DNA of 53,185 nucleotides from an uncultured Parafilimonas sp. (GTDB taxonomy: Bacteria > Bacteroidota > Bacteroidia > Chitinophagales > Chitinophagaceae). The position numbers and the translations under genes were made by a program. Under the pieces are notes generated by a model, which saw nothing but the letters and a program-made list of their open reading frames with translations, searched no databases and was not told the origin of the DNA. The DNA is taken from the NCBI GenBank assembly GCA_903882935.1, contig CAIRZB010000091.1:1-53185 (forward strand), in the 5' to 3' direction. Shown piece after piece: positions 44,935 through 53,185 of this stretch; the stretch's first letter is position 1; each line of letters opens with the position of its first letter.

Positions 44935-45752
44935 TCGTTTCCTGATTTATAAAGAAAAGCCACAAGGTTTTCAATTTGCTGGTCGCTTAATATTTTTTTG
45001 AAGGAAGGCATCAGCGAGGTGCCATATTGCTTCTCCACACTCTTCAATTCGTCTTTATTAAAAGAGTAGTAATTGTTGGCGGCATCCTTCAGCTGTATCG
45101 TGTACGTGTCCTCATTTATGCGCAGGCCTGTAATCTCCTTGCCATCGCGGGTGGTTATTTTTAGCGGCAGGTACAACGAAAAGCCATAACCGTTGTCAAG
45201 GTCGGTGCTGCCAGGCAGTTCGGCCGCAGGGTCAACAATGCTCTGCCGCAGGTTACTGGGGCTACGGCTGGCACCAATTTCCGAAAGGTCGGGCCCAATA
45301 CCAACGCCCTGCCCGTTCATCATGTGGCAATTTAGGCATCCGCTGGTGTTAAACACCACCCTGCCCATGGCGGTATCGCCCGTGGGCGTTTCCTTGCCTT
45401 TGTTACGCAGGTAGCCTAAATAGGCATATAGGTGGTAGCAGTCACTGTCGCTATAAGCCCAGTTGCTCGGCATGCCTGTGCCGGCAATGCCAAGTTCCAC
45501 CGTTTGTATAAACCCGGCCAAATCGGGTGCGTGTGCCAGCCGGGGCCTTTTAAGGCTGGGGCCGGTTAGGCCGCTGCCGTCCATGCCATGGCAGCGTACG
45601 CAGGTGGCCTCGAACAATTTTTTGCCAACAATAATGCTGTCTGGCAGGTTGCCCGTGCTGGCTGTTACTGTATCTTTTTGCCCGGTGTTGCCGCACGACA
45701 CGGCGGCAAACAGCAACAAAGCATACAATATTTTTTGCGGTAATTGGCGCAT
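44931..45752 (-). CDS. Dihaem c-type cytochrome lipoprotein, partner of the PQQ dehydrogenase
   Basis: A 273-aa protein. A lipobox (LLLFAAVSC, Cys 20) predicts a lipoprotein. Haem site 1 is C51-VR-C54-H55 with axial Met94 (GTGMPSNW). Haem site 2 is C139-LN-C142-H143 with the likely axial Met in SLMPSFKK near the C-terminus. Between the second haem motif and that Met lies a segment with a beta fold (PLKITTRDGKEITGLRINED), similar to the haem-binding domains described from Planctomycetes and Verrucomicrobia. It should accept electrons from the PQQ enzyme, whose gene overlaps its 3' end. ATG 45752 was chosen since it directly precedes the lipoprotein signal. Confidence 0.92.
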   Translation of the reverse strand: MRQLPQKILYALLLFAAVSCGNTGQKDTVTASTGNLPDSIIVGKKLFEATCVRCHGMDGSGLTGPSLKRPRLAHAPDLAGFIQTVELGIAGTGMPSNWAYSDSDCYHLYAYLGYLRNKGKETPTGDTAMGRVVFNTSGCLNCHMMNGQGVGIGPDLSEIGASRSPSNLRQSIVDPAAELPGSTDLDNGYGFSLYLPLKITTRDGKEITGLRINEDTYTIQLKDAANNYYSFNKDELKSVEKQYGTSLMPSFKKILSDQQIENLVAFLYKSGNE

Positions 45753-45948
45753 GTGGTATTGGCTGATGAATAGGCAATATACGCAAAGTGGGGGAAATGG
45801 CAGAGGGGGAACGGTTAAATGATAGCTTTGCATTTAAAACCAAGAGTATCTATGCATTATATTGCATTCAGTTTTGTACGGGTATCGTTTGGTGCTGAAA
45901 TCTATTCAAACCATAGTTAATTATTAAAGGGCCTAGCGGCAAATGCAA

Positions 45949-46467
45949 ATGAAAATATATCTGCAGTTCGGTCTTATTTTATTAATGGTAATATCGTTTT
46001 GCTCATGTAACAAAGCAACCCCGGCAGGATTTTGGGTGAACTTCAAACCGAGTCTTTTAACTAAAAGCATTGGTGACCAAGGGCCTTATGGCGGGCACCG
46101 GGCAATTGATTGGAAGACGAGGACCGAAAATACCTTTACCGCTTCGGAAATTTTACAATACGCAACATTAAATGGCTGGCAATTGGTGGACAGTATGGAA
46201 TGCCTGCCCAATGATGTAAAGGACTGGTTTTATTTAAGCGAGCCGATATTTCCGCTCTCTTCTTCCGGGTTTTCTTCGAAGCCCCCTGCGAATGCTAGCT
46301 TTCGCTATTTCCCCAGATGGCTTGTGGCAGACTTTAAGATATATGGGTTTAAAACTGGTTGGGTGGCTATTGAACCCGGTTCGGGTAAATTATTAGAGGA
46401 AAATGGGTTTGTGCTTTTAAATAAAATAGGCACGGAAATGTCTGTATACCATTTGTGGGGGGAATAG
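45949..46467 (+). CDS. Lipoprotein of unknown function
   Basis: About 172 aa with a lipoprotein signal (LILLMVISFCSC, Cys near 18) and a short soluble domain rich in aromatics (NAQ-free; KIYGFKTGWVAIEPGSGK). No family recognised. Start may be ATG 45943 or 45949. It is alone, divergent from the cytochrome operon. Confidence 0.75.
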   Translation: MKIYLQFGLILLMVISFCSCNKATPAGFWVNFKPSLLTKSIGDQGPYGGHRAIDWKTRTENTFTASEILQYATLNGWQLVDSMECLPNDVKDWFYLSEPIFPLSSSGFSSKPPANASFRYFPRWLVADFKIYGFKTGWVAIEPGSGKLLEENGFVLLNKIGTEMSVYHLWGE

Positions 46468-46545
46468 CAATTCTGTTAACGATTTGCCGAGATAACGCTG
46501 TGCAATATCTGTTCGTTTGTTTTTCTGCCTTTAAATTGGTGCATT

Positions 46546-47010
46546 TTAATTGCCGTGCGCATTTAACCCCTCACATTCATCCCGCATAACCCCGGTTATA
46601 ATTGCCGGAGGGTTGCCCCATTTTTGGATGCCCGTGTCAAGCAGCAACGCGTGTTGCGAACTGAGGCCGCCGGTGCCGTCACCGCCTAACTGCCCTATTA
46701 CCACCGTACCTATGCTGGCCTGCCGAATGATGTAGCTGCACATAATACAGGGTTCGTGGGTGGTATACAGCACACAGTTTTCAAGCGTGCGGCCGTTTAC
46801 AAATTTGCTGGCGCGCCTTATGGCCTCAATTTCTGCATGAAAAGTAATATCGGCATTGGCTTTAACCGCCTCAATGCCCTCGCCGATTATGTTACCGTCT
46901 TTTACCACAATGCTGCCCACTGGGCTTTCTCCCCGCTGTTTGGCAACCAAGGCCAACGTTATGCAGCGGGCCATAAAAAATTCGTGCTGGGTGCATTCAG
47001 TATCCGCCAT
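46546..47010 (-). CDS. Nucleoside/cytidine deaminase-like protein (TadA-type fold)
   Basis: A 154-aa deaminase with the zinc site H58-A-E60 (FHAEIEAI) and P-C88-IM-C91 (EPCIMC), the HAE..PCxxC pattern. E60 would be the proton shuttle. The motif set fits guanine deaminase, nucleoside deaminase or tRNA adenosine deaminase types; the length and absence of a distinctive TadA C-terminus leave the substrate open. It follows the ABC exporter gene by 16 bp and is probably in the same transcript. Confidence 0.9.
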   Translation of the reverse strand: MADTECTQHEFFMARCITLALVAKQRGESPVGSIVVKDGNIIGEGIEAVKANADITFHAEIEAIRRASKFVNGRTLENCVLYTTHEPCIMCSYIIRQASIGTVVIGQLGGDGTGGLSSQHALLLDTGIQKWGNPPAIITGVMRDECEGLNAHGN

Positions 47011-47026
47011 GTTGGTTCCCTCGTTT

Positions 47027-48877
47027 TTACCCGGCAGCTTTTGCTGTTAAATCGGCAGGTTGTTTCGTTATGTTTATGGTGGTGCCGTTACTGTTGTTGG
47101 CAGCCACAGCAAATTTTCTTTCCCCAATCTGTTGGCGCCACATGGCGTAGTATAACCCTTTCTCCAACAACAATTCGTTGTGGGTGCCTGTTTCGGTTAC
47201 CTGGCCTTTTTCCAGCACATAAATCCTGTCGGCATGCATAATGGTGCTTAAGCGGTGGGCAATCAGCACGGTTATTTGGTTTTTCTCTGCAGAAATTTGC
47301 TTTATGGTGGAGGTTATCTCTTCCTCTGTGATTGAATCCAGCGCGGAGGTGGCTTCGTCAAAAATAAGCAGGTGCGGTTTGCGCAGCAAAGAGCGTGCAA
47401 TGCTGAGGCGTTGTTTTTCGCCGCCGCTCAGCTTAAGGCCGCCCTCGCCAATCATGGTTTCAATGCCTTTTTCGGCCCTGGCCAAAAGGTTGTTGCAACT
47501 GGCTTTTTGCAAGGCGTCCATTAGGTCGGCTTCGGTGGCGTTTGGTGCCACAAACATCAGGTTTTCGCGTATGGTACCCGCAAATAATTGGGTATCTTGG
47601 GTTACAAAGCCAATTTGCCCGCGCAATTCATCCAATTCAAGGTCGTTGCTGTCTGTGCCGTTGTATAGCACGTGGCCTTGCTGTGGGCGGTAAAGGCCTA
47701 CCAACATTTTAACCAAGGTGCTTTTACCCGCGCCGGAAGGCCCCACAAAAGCAATCGTTTCACCTTTGCTAACGGTGAAGCTGATGCCGTCCAATGCTTT
47801 GTATTGCGCTGTTTGGTGCTTGAATGTTACATCAGTAAACTGTAGCTCTTTTAGTGCGGCCAAATGTTGCGGGTTGTCAGGCCGCTTTTCAACAGGCCTT
47901 TTTATCAGGTTGTCAAAGTTAATCAGCGATGCTTCTGCCTCTCGGTATGCCAAGATGATGTTGCCCAACTCCTGCAACGGGCCAAAGATGAAGAACGAGA
48001 AAAACTGCGCGGTTATCATCTCCCCAACCTGTAGCTTCTCTTTAAATATCAACCAAAGCAGCGAGAACATGATGCCTTGCCTAAGCAGGTTAACAAATGT
48101 GCCTTGTATAAAGCTGATGCTGCGTATTTTTTTAACCTTGGTAAGCTCCAGCCCCAATATTTTGTAGGTGTTGGTGTTTAGGCGCTTAATCTCTTGGTCG
48201 GTTAAGCCAAGGCTTTTAACCAGTTCTATGTTTCTGAGTGATTCCGTGGTGGTACCGGCCAGTTGCGTGGTTTCGCGGACAATGGTTTTTTGGATGATTT
48301 TTACTTTTTTGCTCAGCAGGCTTATTAGCCATCCCAACAAACCGCTGCCAAAAAAGAAAATGAGGATGATAACAGGGTCAACCCTTACCGACCATACCGT
48401 AACCACCACAATGCCCACCAACGTGGTAAACAAAACATTGATGAATGCGACGATGAATTTTTCGTTATCAGCCCTTACCTTGGTTAGGATGGAGAGGGTT
48501 TCGCCGCTGCGCTGGTCTTCAAAATCTTGGTAGGGCAGCTTCATGGAATGCCTTAGTCCGTCAGTAAAAAGCCTGGCCCCAAATTTTTGTACGATCACGT
48601 TGGTATAATAGTCTTGGAAGGCCTTTGCAATCCGGCTCACCATGGCAACGCCTATGGAGGCCAACAGCCACATGATCACCCCGCGCACGTAATCGTTGGC
48701 AGGTATCTTAATGGTATGTTGGGCATCTTTAAACGGGGCGTTTTTAGCAAAAAGGTCAATCACCTTACCCCAAATAACTGGGTCCATCATGGAAAAGCTT
48801 TGGTTAATGGCTGCCAGTATCAGGGCCAATGCCACCAAGCCTTTATAAGGTTTTAAATATTGTAAGAGAATTTTCAT
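47027..48877 (-). CDS. ABC transporter, fused membrane and ATPase domains
   Basis: A 616-aa half-size exporter of MsbA/ABCB type. The six-helix membrane domain spans about 1-310 (LVALALILAAINQSFSMMDP; LLASIGVAMVSRIAKAF), followed by the ATPase domain: Walker A GPSGAGKSTLVKML, Q loop (GFVTQDTQLFAG), signature LSGGEKQRLSIARSLL, Walker B HLLIFDEATSALDS and the switch His (IAHRLSTIMHADRI). It should work as a homodimer exporting a lipid, peptide or drug; the substrate cannot be read. The deaminase gene follows by 16 bp. Confidence 0.95.
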   Translation of the reverse strand: MKILLQYLKPYKGLVALALILAAINQSFSMMDPVIWGKVIDLFAKNAPFKDAQHTIKIPANDYVRGVIMWLLASIGVAMVSRIAKAFQDYYTNVIVQKFGARLFTDGLRHSMKLPYQDFEDQRSGETLSILTKVRADNEKFIVAFINVLFTTLVGIVVVTVWSVRVDPVIILIFFFGSGLLGWLISLLSKKVKIIQKTIVRETTQLAGTTTESLRNIELVKSLGLTDQEIKRLNTNTYKILGLELTKVKKIRSISFIQGTFVNLLRQGIMFSLLWLIFKEKLQVGEMITAQFFSFFIFGPLQELGNIILAYREAEASLINFDNLIKRPVEKRPDNPQHLAALKELQFTDVTFKHQTAQYKALDGISFTVSKGETIAFVGPSGAGKSTLVKMLVGLYRPQQGHVLYNGTDSNDLELDELRGQIGFVTQDTQLFAGTIRENLMFVAPNATEADLMDALQKASCNNLLARAEKGIETMIGEGGLKLSGGEKQRLSIARSLLRKPHLLIFDEATSALDSITEEEITSTIKQISAEKNQITVLIAHRLSTIMHADRIYVLEKGQVTETGTHNELLLEKGLYYAMWRQQIGERKFAVAANNSNGTTINITKQPADLTAKAAG

Positions 48878-49007
48878 AATTCGTGGTATGTTTTGGAATA
48901 AACGATTAAAGTAGGCCTACTTAAGCAATAATTGTACAAACCATAAAAATACGGCAAGTTGTCAGGTAAAGGGTATTAATTTACCGTTAGGTGCTTTATA
49001 CCTTACA

Positions 49008-49035
49008 AAAATGCCCACCGCCTGGTGGGCATTTT
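49008..49035. terminator. Bidirectional terminator-like hairpin
   Basis: Perfect 12-bp stem AAAATGCCCACC, loop GCCT, GGTGGGCATTTT. A-rich on one side and T-rich on the other, so it can work both ways. It lies about 130 bp upstream of the ABC exporter start and 400 bp past the NatAB-like genes. Confidence 0.65.
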
Positions 49036-49177
49036 GCTGCCAATATGTAAACTAACACTTGCATTTGTGCCAAATTCCGGAACGATTGTTCTAAAATGGC
49101 AGCTTTATAAAAGTGATGAGCTGATGGCTTAGGGTAACAAGTGCCACAATGCAAGTTTTAGGTTACCTGTTTCAGGA

Positions 49178-49431
49178 CTCACGATACACGCTTCCCGCTT
49201 GACGTTTCCCGATTCACGTTTCCCGATTCACGCTTCCCGCTTCCCGATTCACGTTTCATGCCTCACGATTCCCGTTTCCCGTTTCACGCTTCCCGATTCA
49301 CGTTTCATGCCTCAGGTTTCCCGCTTCCCGATTCACGCTTCACGATTGAAGATTGACGATTCCCGCTTCCCGATTCACGATTGACGATTCCCGATTGACG
49401 ATTGACGATTCCCGCTTCACGTTTCACGTTC
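49178..49431. repeat. Array of about 36 tandem heptamers
   Basis: The whole stretch parses into 7-bp units of the form TT(C/G)(A/C)CG(A/C/T), for example TTCCCGA, TTCACGT, TTGACGA, in irregular order. It ends directly at the stop codon of the ABC permease gene. The period is not a multiple of three, so frames through it are chance. Confidence 0.9.
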
Positions 49432-50733
49432 CTACACCTTTTTAAATCCCCATTTCACCAATTCTTTCCAAGTGGGTTTTTTACCGTACATCAAAATGCC
49501 TGTGCGGTAAATTTTGCCTGCCATCCAAGTGGTGCCTAAAAACCCGGCTATAAGCAGCAACATGCTGGTGGCAAGTTGCCAGTATGGTACGCCCTCAGGC
49601 ACGCCATGGGCAACCCTCGCCATCATAACAATGGGGGAGGTTAGCGGGAAAAGGCTGCCAAACACTGAAAGGCCGCCATTGGGGTCGTTCACCGCTTTGG
49701 TTAATATTACGATGGCAAAAATAATGGGCATGGTAATGGGCAACAGCAGGCTTTGGGCTTCTTGTGGGTCTTCGTTAACAGCACTGCCTACTGCGGCAAA
49801 AAGGGCAGAATACAGCAAGTAGCCACCTAGGAAATAAAATATAAAATACCCGAGTACGGCTATCCAATTAACCTGCCCTAGCCCTTGTAAGAAGGTTGGG
49901 TCTGCGGCAACCTGTTTTGCGGCTTCGGCACCTTGCACATGGCCTGTTAATTCAGGGAAAATTGTAATTAATAACACACGGGTGCTTACTACCAGCACTA
50001 TCCAAATAATAAACTGCAGCAGGCCAACGGCACCAATACCCGTTATTTTACCCATCATTAACTGAAAGGGCTTAACACTGCTTACGATTACTTCGGCAAT
50101 GCGGTTCATTTTTTCTTCCATTACCCCGCGCATTACCATGGTGCCGTAAATAAACAGGATGATATAAATGAGAAAGCCTGAGATATAGCCAACAATCAAA
50201 CTCACCTGCTCCCTGGCATCGGAATCGCTTTCTTTGCTGTTTAGCAGCGAGAACTGTATCCTTGAATCCTTCTGGGCACTGTCAAGTTGGTTGGGCGAAA
50301 TATTAAACGACAGCAGTTTTTCGCGTTGCAGCCGCCTGTTAATAATATTTTGGATGTTGCCCCGCGTAATGAGCCCTGTTTTTTTTGCCAGCACTATCTT
50401 AAAACTGTCTTTGCCCGCTACGCTGTCGGCAGCTGGCACATATAAATACGCATCAAATTCTTTGTTGGTCAGTTTTCCCGTAAGTAACTCTGGGGATTGG
50501 CTTTTAAGAAAAGTAAAGCTTATTTGGTCGCTGCTGTCAAGCCTGCCCTTGAAAATGTTGGCATCGTCAACAACGGCTATTTTAGTGTCGCTGCCGCCAT
50601 GTACCGAGAAATATAAAATAAGCCCGTAAAAGCCAAATATTATCAGCGGTAGTAAAATAGTGGTTAACAAAAATGTTTTTTTCTGCACCCGGCTTAAAAA
50701 CTCACGGCGTGCAATCAATAATATTTTATTCAT
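49432..50733 (-). CDS. ABC-2 type permease (NatB-like)
   Basis: A 433-aa membrane protein of the ABC-2 family: MNKILLIARREFLSRVQKKT, first helix TFLLTTILLPLIIFGFYGLI, a large extracytoplasmic domain (about 45-175), then about five to six helices (IVGYISGFLIYIILFIYGTM; LLQFIIWIVLVVSTRVLLIT; IFYFLGGYLLYSALFAAVGS; ITMPIIFAIVILTKAV). Motif EEKMNRIAEVIVSSVKP is typical of the NatB/YhaP group, linked with Na+ or drug export. It follows its ATPase gene by 37 bp. Substrate unknown. Confidence 0.92.
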   Translation of the reverse strand: MNKILLIARREFLSRVQKKTFLLTTILLPLIIFGFYGLILYFSVHGGSDTKIAVVDDANIFKGRLDSSDQISFTFLKSQSPELLTGKLTNKEFDAYLYVPAADSVAGKDSFKIVLAKKTGLITRGNIQNIINRRLQREKLLSFNISPNQLDSAQKDSRIQFSLLNSKESDSDAREQVSLIVGYISGFLIYIILFIYGTMVMRGVMEEKMNRIAEVIVSSVKPFQLMMGKITGIGAVGLLQFIIWIVLVVSTRVLLITIFPELTGHVQGAEAAKQVAADPTFLQGLGQVNWIAVLGYFIFYFLGGYLLYSALFAAVGSAVNEDPQEAQSLLLPITMPIIFAIVILTKAVNDPNGGLSVFGSLFPLTSPIVMMARVAHGVPEGVPYWQLATSMLLLIAGFLGTTWMAGKIYRTGILMYGKKPTWKELVKWGFKKV

Positions 50734-50770
50734 GTGCTATTGTGTTTGTCTTTTAATAATGGGGTTGTGG

Positions 50771-51703
50771 TTATTCAACTTTTTGAAAAGAGCGTGTAAC
50801 CGCCCGGGTGCCTTCCACCAAGTGGATGAATATATCATTGAGTGATGGCAATATCTCATTAAAGGCTTCAATGTTATACTGGTGGTGTATAAAATATTGC
50901 AGCACATCGTTGCTGGTATGCCCCTCATTAATGCGCACTATAAGTTTATTTGCTTTAGTGTCAATCACTTCAAATGCGTTGCTTTCAATGTTGCCGGGTA
51001 AACTGCTCAACACCACGGTAAATTTGTGTTCTTTAAAGTTCTGCTTAATCTGGTTTACGGTGCCGTCTAATATCTTTCTTCCCAAGTTAACCAACACAAT
51101 ATGGTCGCAAATCTCCTCTACCTGCTCCATACGGTGGGTACTAAAAATAACCGTACTGCCACGCTGGGCCAGGCCATAAATTTCGTCTTTTATCAAGCTG
51201 GCATTCAACGGGTCAAGGCCACTGAAAGGTTCATCCAAAATTATCAGTTTTGGCTCATGCAGTACGGTGGTTACAAACTGTAGCTTTTGGCTCATGCCCT
51301 TGCTCAGGTCTTCCACTTTTTTATTCCACCAGCTTTGCATTTCAAGCCGCTCAAACCAAAATTTAATCTTGGCCATGGCATCGGCCTTACTAAGGCCTTT
51401 TAACTGGGCCAAGTACACGGCCTGCTCGCCAATCTTCATTTTTTTATACAGGCCCCTTTCCTCGGGCATATAGCCAATTTTTACGGCATCGTTGGCTGGG
51501 TCAAAGGTTTTTCCGTCAAAAATAATATTGCCTTCATCAGGGTAAAAAATGCCGGTTATCATACGCAGCAAGGTGGTTTTGCCCGCGCCGTTGGGGCCGA
51601 GTAACCCAAAAATGCTTCCCTGTTCAATGCTAAAGCTTATGTCATCAACGGCTTTTTGGGTAGCGTAGTATTTTTTAAGGTGTTGTAATTCAAGTATCGC
51701 CAT
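50771..51703 (-). CDS. ABC transporter ATP-binding protein (NatA-like)
   Basis: A 310-aa ATPase with Walker A LLGPNGAGKTTLLRMI, signature LSKGMSQKLQFVTTV, Walker B LIILDEPFSGLDPLN and switch His (FSTHRMEQVEEI). The C-terminal extension (about 220-310) is as in NatA/YhaQ. It energises the permease encoded 37 bp downstream. ATG 51703 (MAILELQHLKKYY) was chosen over 51733, since it begins the standard fold. Confidence 0.95.
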   Translation of the reverse strand: MAILELQHLKKYYATQKAVDDISFSIEQGSIFGLLGPNGAGKTTLLRMITGIFYPDEGNIIFDGKTFDPANDAVKIGYMPEERGLYKKMKIGEQAVYLAQLKGLSKADAMAKIKFWFERLEMQSWWNKKVEDLSKGMSQKLQFVTTVLHEPKLIILDEPFSGLDPLNASLIKDEIYGLAQRGSTVIFSTHRMEQVEEICDHIVLVNLGRKILDGTVNQIKQNFKEHKFTVVLSSLPGNIESNAFEVIDTKANKLIVRINEGHTSNDVLQYFIHHQYNIEAFNEILPSLNDIFIHLVEGTRAVTRSFQKVE

Positions 51704-51843
51704 GTGTATCGTTTTGGTTATCCAAATATACAATAAGCCCGCACACTATTAAGGTTACGTTATGGGCGGTAAAATTGGCCGAATTTATGTTTGGTTTTGT
51801 ACACGGGTTGCTAATTTGCACCCTTTACCAATACATTTGTTGC

Positions 51844-52848
51844 ATGAAAAGCGTTAAGAAGTATACTGTTTTGTTTATAATGTCAGGTGTAATGTTGGTT
51901 TGCGGCGGTTGGGGCTTTTTGGTACACCAAACCGACCACCAATTGGCCGTGTACGAATTACCGGATGGGATGCAGCGGTTTTTTTACAAAAACATGCAGT
52001 ATTTGACCGACAGCAGCATACGGCCCGACCTGCGCCGGAGCCGCGACAGCACCGAAGCCACCAAGCACTTTATTGATTTGGAGGTGTACGGAAAAGATGC
52101 CGCCTTACACATGCCATTGGCTTGGAATGACGCCGTTGCCAAATACACCCGTGATACGTTGCGTAAATACGGGTATGTGCCTTATTGGGTAATTGACATG
52201 AAAAACAAATTGACAAAGGCCTTTGCAGCCCATAATGCCGACAGTATTTTGTTTTATGCCGCCGACTTGGGGCATTATGTGGAGGATGCCAATGTGCCAT
52301 TGCATACCACCACCAACTACGACGGCCAGCTAACTGCCCAAAAAGGGATACATGCTTTGTGGGAAAGTGTATCGCCCGATGTGGAGATTGGGAGTTACAA
52401 CCTATACACCACCCATAAAGCCACCTATTTAAAACAGCCGGAACAGGCTATTTGGCAAGCTGTTAGGCGGGCCAATGCGTTGCTGCCCGGGCTGTTTGCG
52501 ACAGAAAAAGAAGTTTCGGCCCATTTTACCGATGCAGATAAATATAAAACCGTGCAGAAATACGGTAAAACATTTAAATATTACACGGATGCATTTGCCG
52601 CCGCGTATGGCAAGGCATTGAAACCGACCATTAATGACCAGTTGATTTATTCTGCCAACTTGGTGGCCGATCTTTGGTACACAGCCTGGGTAGATGCAGG
52701 TAAGCCAAACCTTGACGTTTTGTTGGCAAAACCCTTTAGTGCCGCTGATAAGGCATCGTTGAACCACCAACTTAAGTCGTTTAAACAAAATACGATTGTT
52801 AAGGATAGTTTGCTGAATGCTTTAAAAAGTAACCATTGGAGGGATTAG
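51844..52848 (+). CDS. Zinc-dependent phospholipase C/S1-P1 nuclease-fold protein
   Basis: A 334-aa all-helical protein with an N-terminal hydrophobic leader (KYTVLFIMSGVMLVCGGWGF) and zinc-cluster ligands of the PLC/P1 nuclease type: the leader is followed by WGFLVHQ, then HFIDLEVYG, GHYVEDANVPLHTTTNYDGQ and GIHALWES. The fold binds three zinc ions and hydrolyses phosphodiesters; the residues could fit either phospholipid or nucleic acid. The Trp after the leader is probably the first zinc-binding residue in the mature protein. ATG 51844 was chosen as it starts the leader. Confidence 0.85.
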   Translation: MKSVKKYTVLFIMSGVMLVCGGWGFLVHQTDHQLAVYELPDGMQRFFYKNMQYLTDSSIRPDLRRSRDSTEATKHFIDLEVYGKDAALHMPLAWNDAVAKYTRDTLRKYGYVPYWVIDMKNKLTKAFAAHNADSILFYAADLGHYVEDANVPLHTTTNYDGQLTAQKGIHALWESVSPDVEIGSYNLYTTHKATYLKQPEQAIWQAVRRANALLPGLFATEKEVSAHFTDADKYKTVQKYGKTFKYYTDAFAAAYGKALKPTINDQLIYSANLVADLWYTAWVDAGKPNLDVLLAKPFSAADKASLNHQLKSFKQNTIVKDSLLNALKSNHWRD

Positions 52849-53148
52849 TGCAAGTTTGCGATGGCGGGAGGCATTTTTTGCCTAGCGGACAAACGTACAA
52901 GAAGCGTTTTGGCCGGCCCAGGCAGGCGTTGGTACGAGTGTAGCACATTTGTGGGGCCTTTACTTTCTTGAAAATACAACAAGGCGGGCTGCAATAAAGT
53001 ACGCATAATTAAGTTGAAAGCATTTGCTTAAAGGCGTCTAATCCTATAAACCTGAGTTCGATTAATAATTTGTAAAAAAATTTGTCAATCATAAGAAAAG
53101 TACTTATATTTAAGTATCTGACATTCAAATATTTAAATACGTTTCTAT
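52849..53148. other. Spacer leading to a probable IS end
   Basis: About 300 bp without a gene. The right part (from about 53050) is very AT-rich with a small hairpin (TACTTA, TATT, TAAGTA near 53100), as expected for the left end of an insertion sequence. The exact end cannot be set. Confidence 0.35.
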
Positions 53149-53185
53149 ATGATTGACTTTGATAAAATTACAGATATTTTTTGTC
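53149..53185 (+). CDS. Start of a probable IS982-type transposase (cut by window end)
   Basis: Only 12 codons are visible (MIDFDKITDIFC). They resemble the start of Bacteroidota IS982-family transposases, which commonly begin with an (I/F)DKITxIFC-type helix. This rests on memory of the family and a very short stretch. Confidence 0.4.
   Translation, partial: MIDFDKITDIFC

Noticed and set aside
49199-49384. Plus-strand frame with SRFPIHASRFPIH-like repeats
   Set aside because: Produced by the heptamer array; the 7-bp period simply gives a 7-residue repeat.
49178-49431. CRISPR-like array
   Set aside because: Seven-bp phase throughout and no unique spacers.

Overview
The window looks like a chromosome segment from a member of the Bacteroidota, probably of the Chitinophagaceae/Sphingobacteriia type. 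The evidence is a T9SS type A sorting domain on a BspA-like repeat protein, a Bacteroidota-type YidC with a large periplasmic domain, a DUF4407 protein, two DUF1016 (YhcG-like) nuclease genes, TTTG/TAnnTTTG-like promoter sequences, and a small His/Glu/Ala-rich protein of a kind common in this phylum. No rRNA, tRNA or CRISPR array was seen.

Layout. 1-8.6 kb: the 3' part of a SNF2 helicase gene, a cluster of about 350-bp dispersed repeats, two tandem 694-aa exported MORN-repeat proteins with a C-terminal DnaJ-like zinc finger, then a decayed copy of the helicase 3' end followed by another copy of the repeat. 8.6-14.6 kb: a Rieske/glutamate-synthase fusion, and a stress-like cluster of Crp/Fnr regulator, methyltransferase, membrane protein (in-frame stop), NmrA-type reductase and SDR (stop plus frameshift). 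15-23 kb: a T9SS surface protein, two small envelope proteins, a degenerate receiver, and a PAS histidine kinase with a NarL-type regulator; two long palindromic elements separate them. 23-31 kb: a photolyase-related gene overlapping a 45-aa DUF2256 gene, a candidate small RNA, a hairpin array, a frameshifted DUF1016 gene carrying in-frame palindromes, and a two-gene operon of zinc peptidase and MBL hydrolase. 31-38 kb: SMP-30-like protein, an exported unknown, yidC, a heptamer repeat array, DUF4407, and a second (5'-truncated) DUF1016 gene with palindromes. 38-53 kb: a decayed His-rich gene, a large hybrid kinase, a PQQ dehydrogenase/dihaem cytochrome c operon, an ABC exporter with a deaminase, a 36-unit heptamer array, a NatAB-like ABC operon, a zinc-phospholipase-C-like protein, and at the right edge the first codons of a probable IS982-type transposase.

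How it works together. Clear functional units are photolyase + DUF2256, kinase + regulator, PQQ dehydrogenase + cytochrome c, ABC ATPase + permease, and peptidase + MBL hydrolase. Much of the rest is single housekeeping or envelope genes separated by repeat-rich spacers. The unusual quality of the window is the density of short palindromic and heptameric repeats and of lightly broken genes. Some of the single-base lesions could be assembly errors, so reads should be checked. The most original signals are the 27-35-bp palindromes inside both DUF1016 genes, the phased heptamer arrays, the photolyase-family protein without iron-sulfur cysteines, the tandem MORN/zinc-finger pair with one mutated zinc ligand, and the peptidase-MBL pair.
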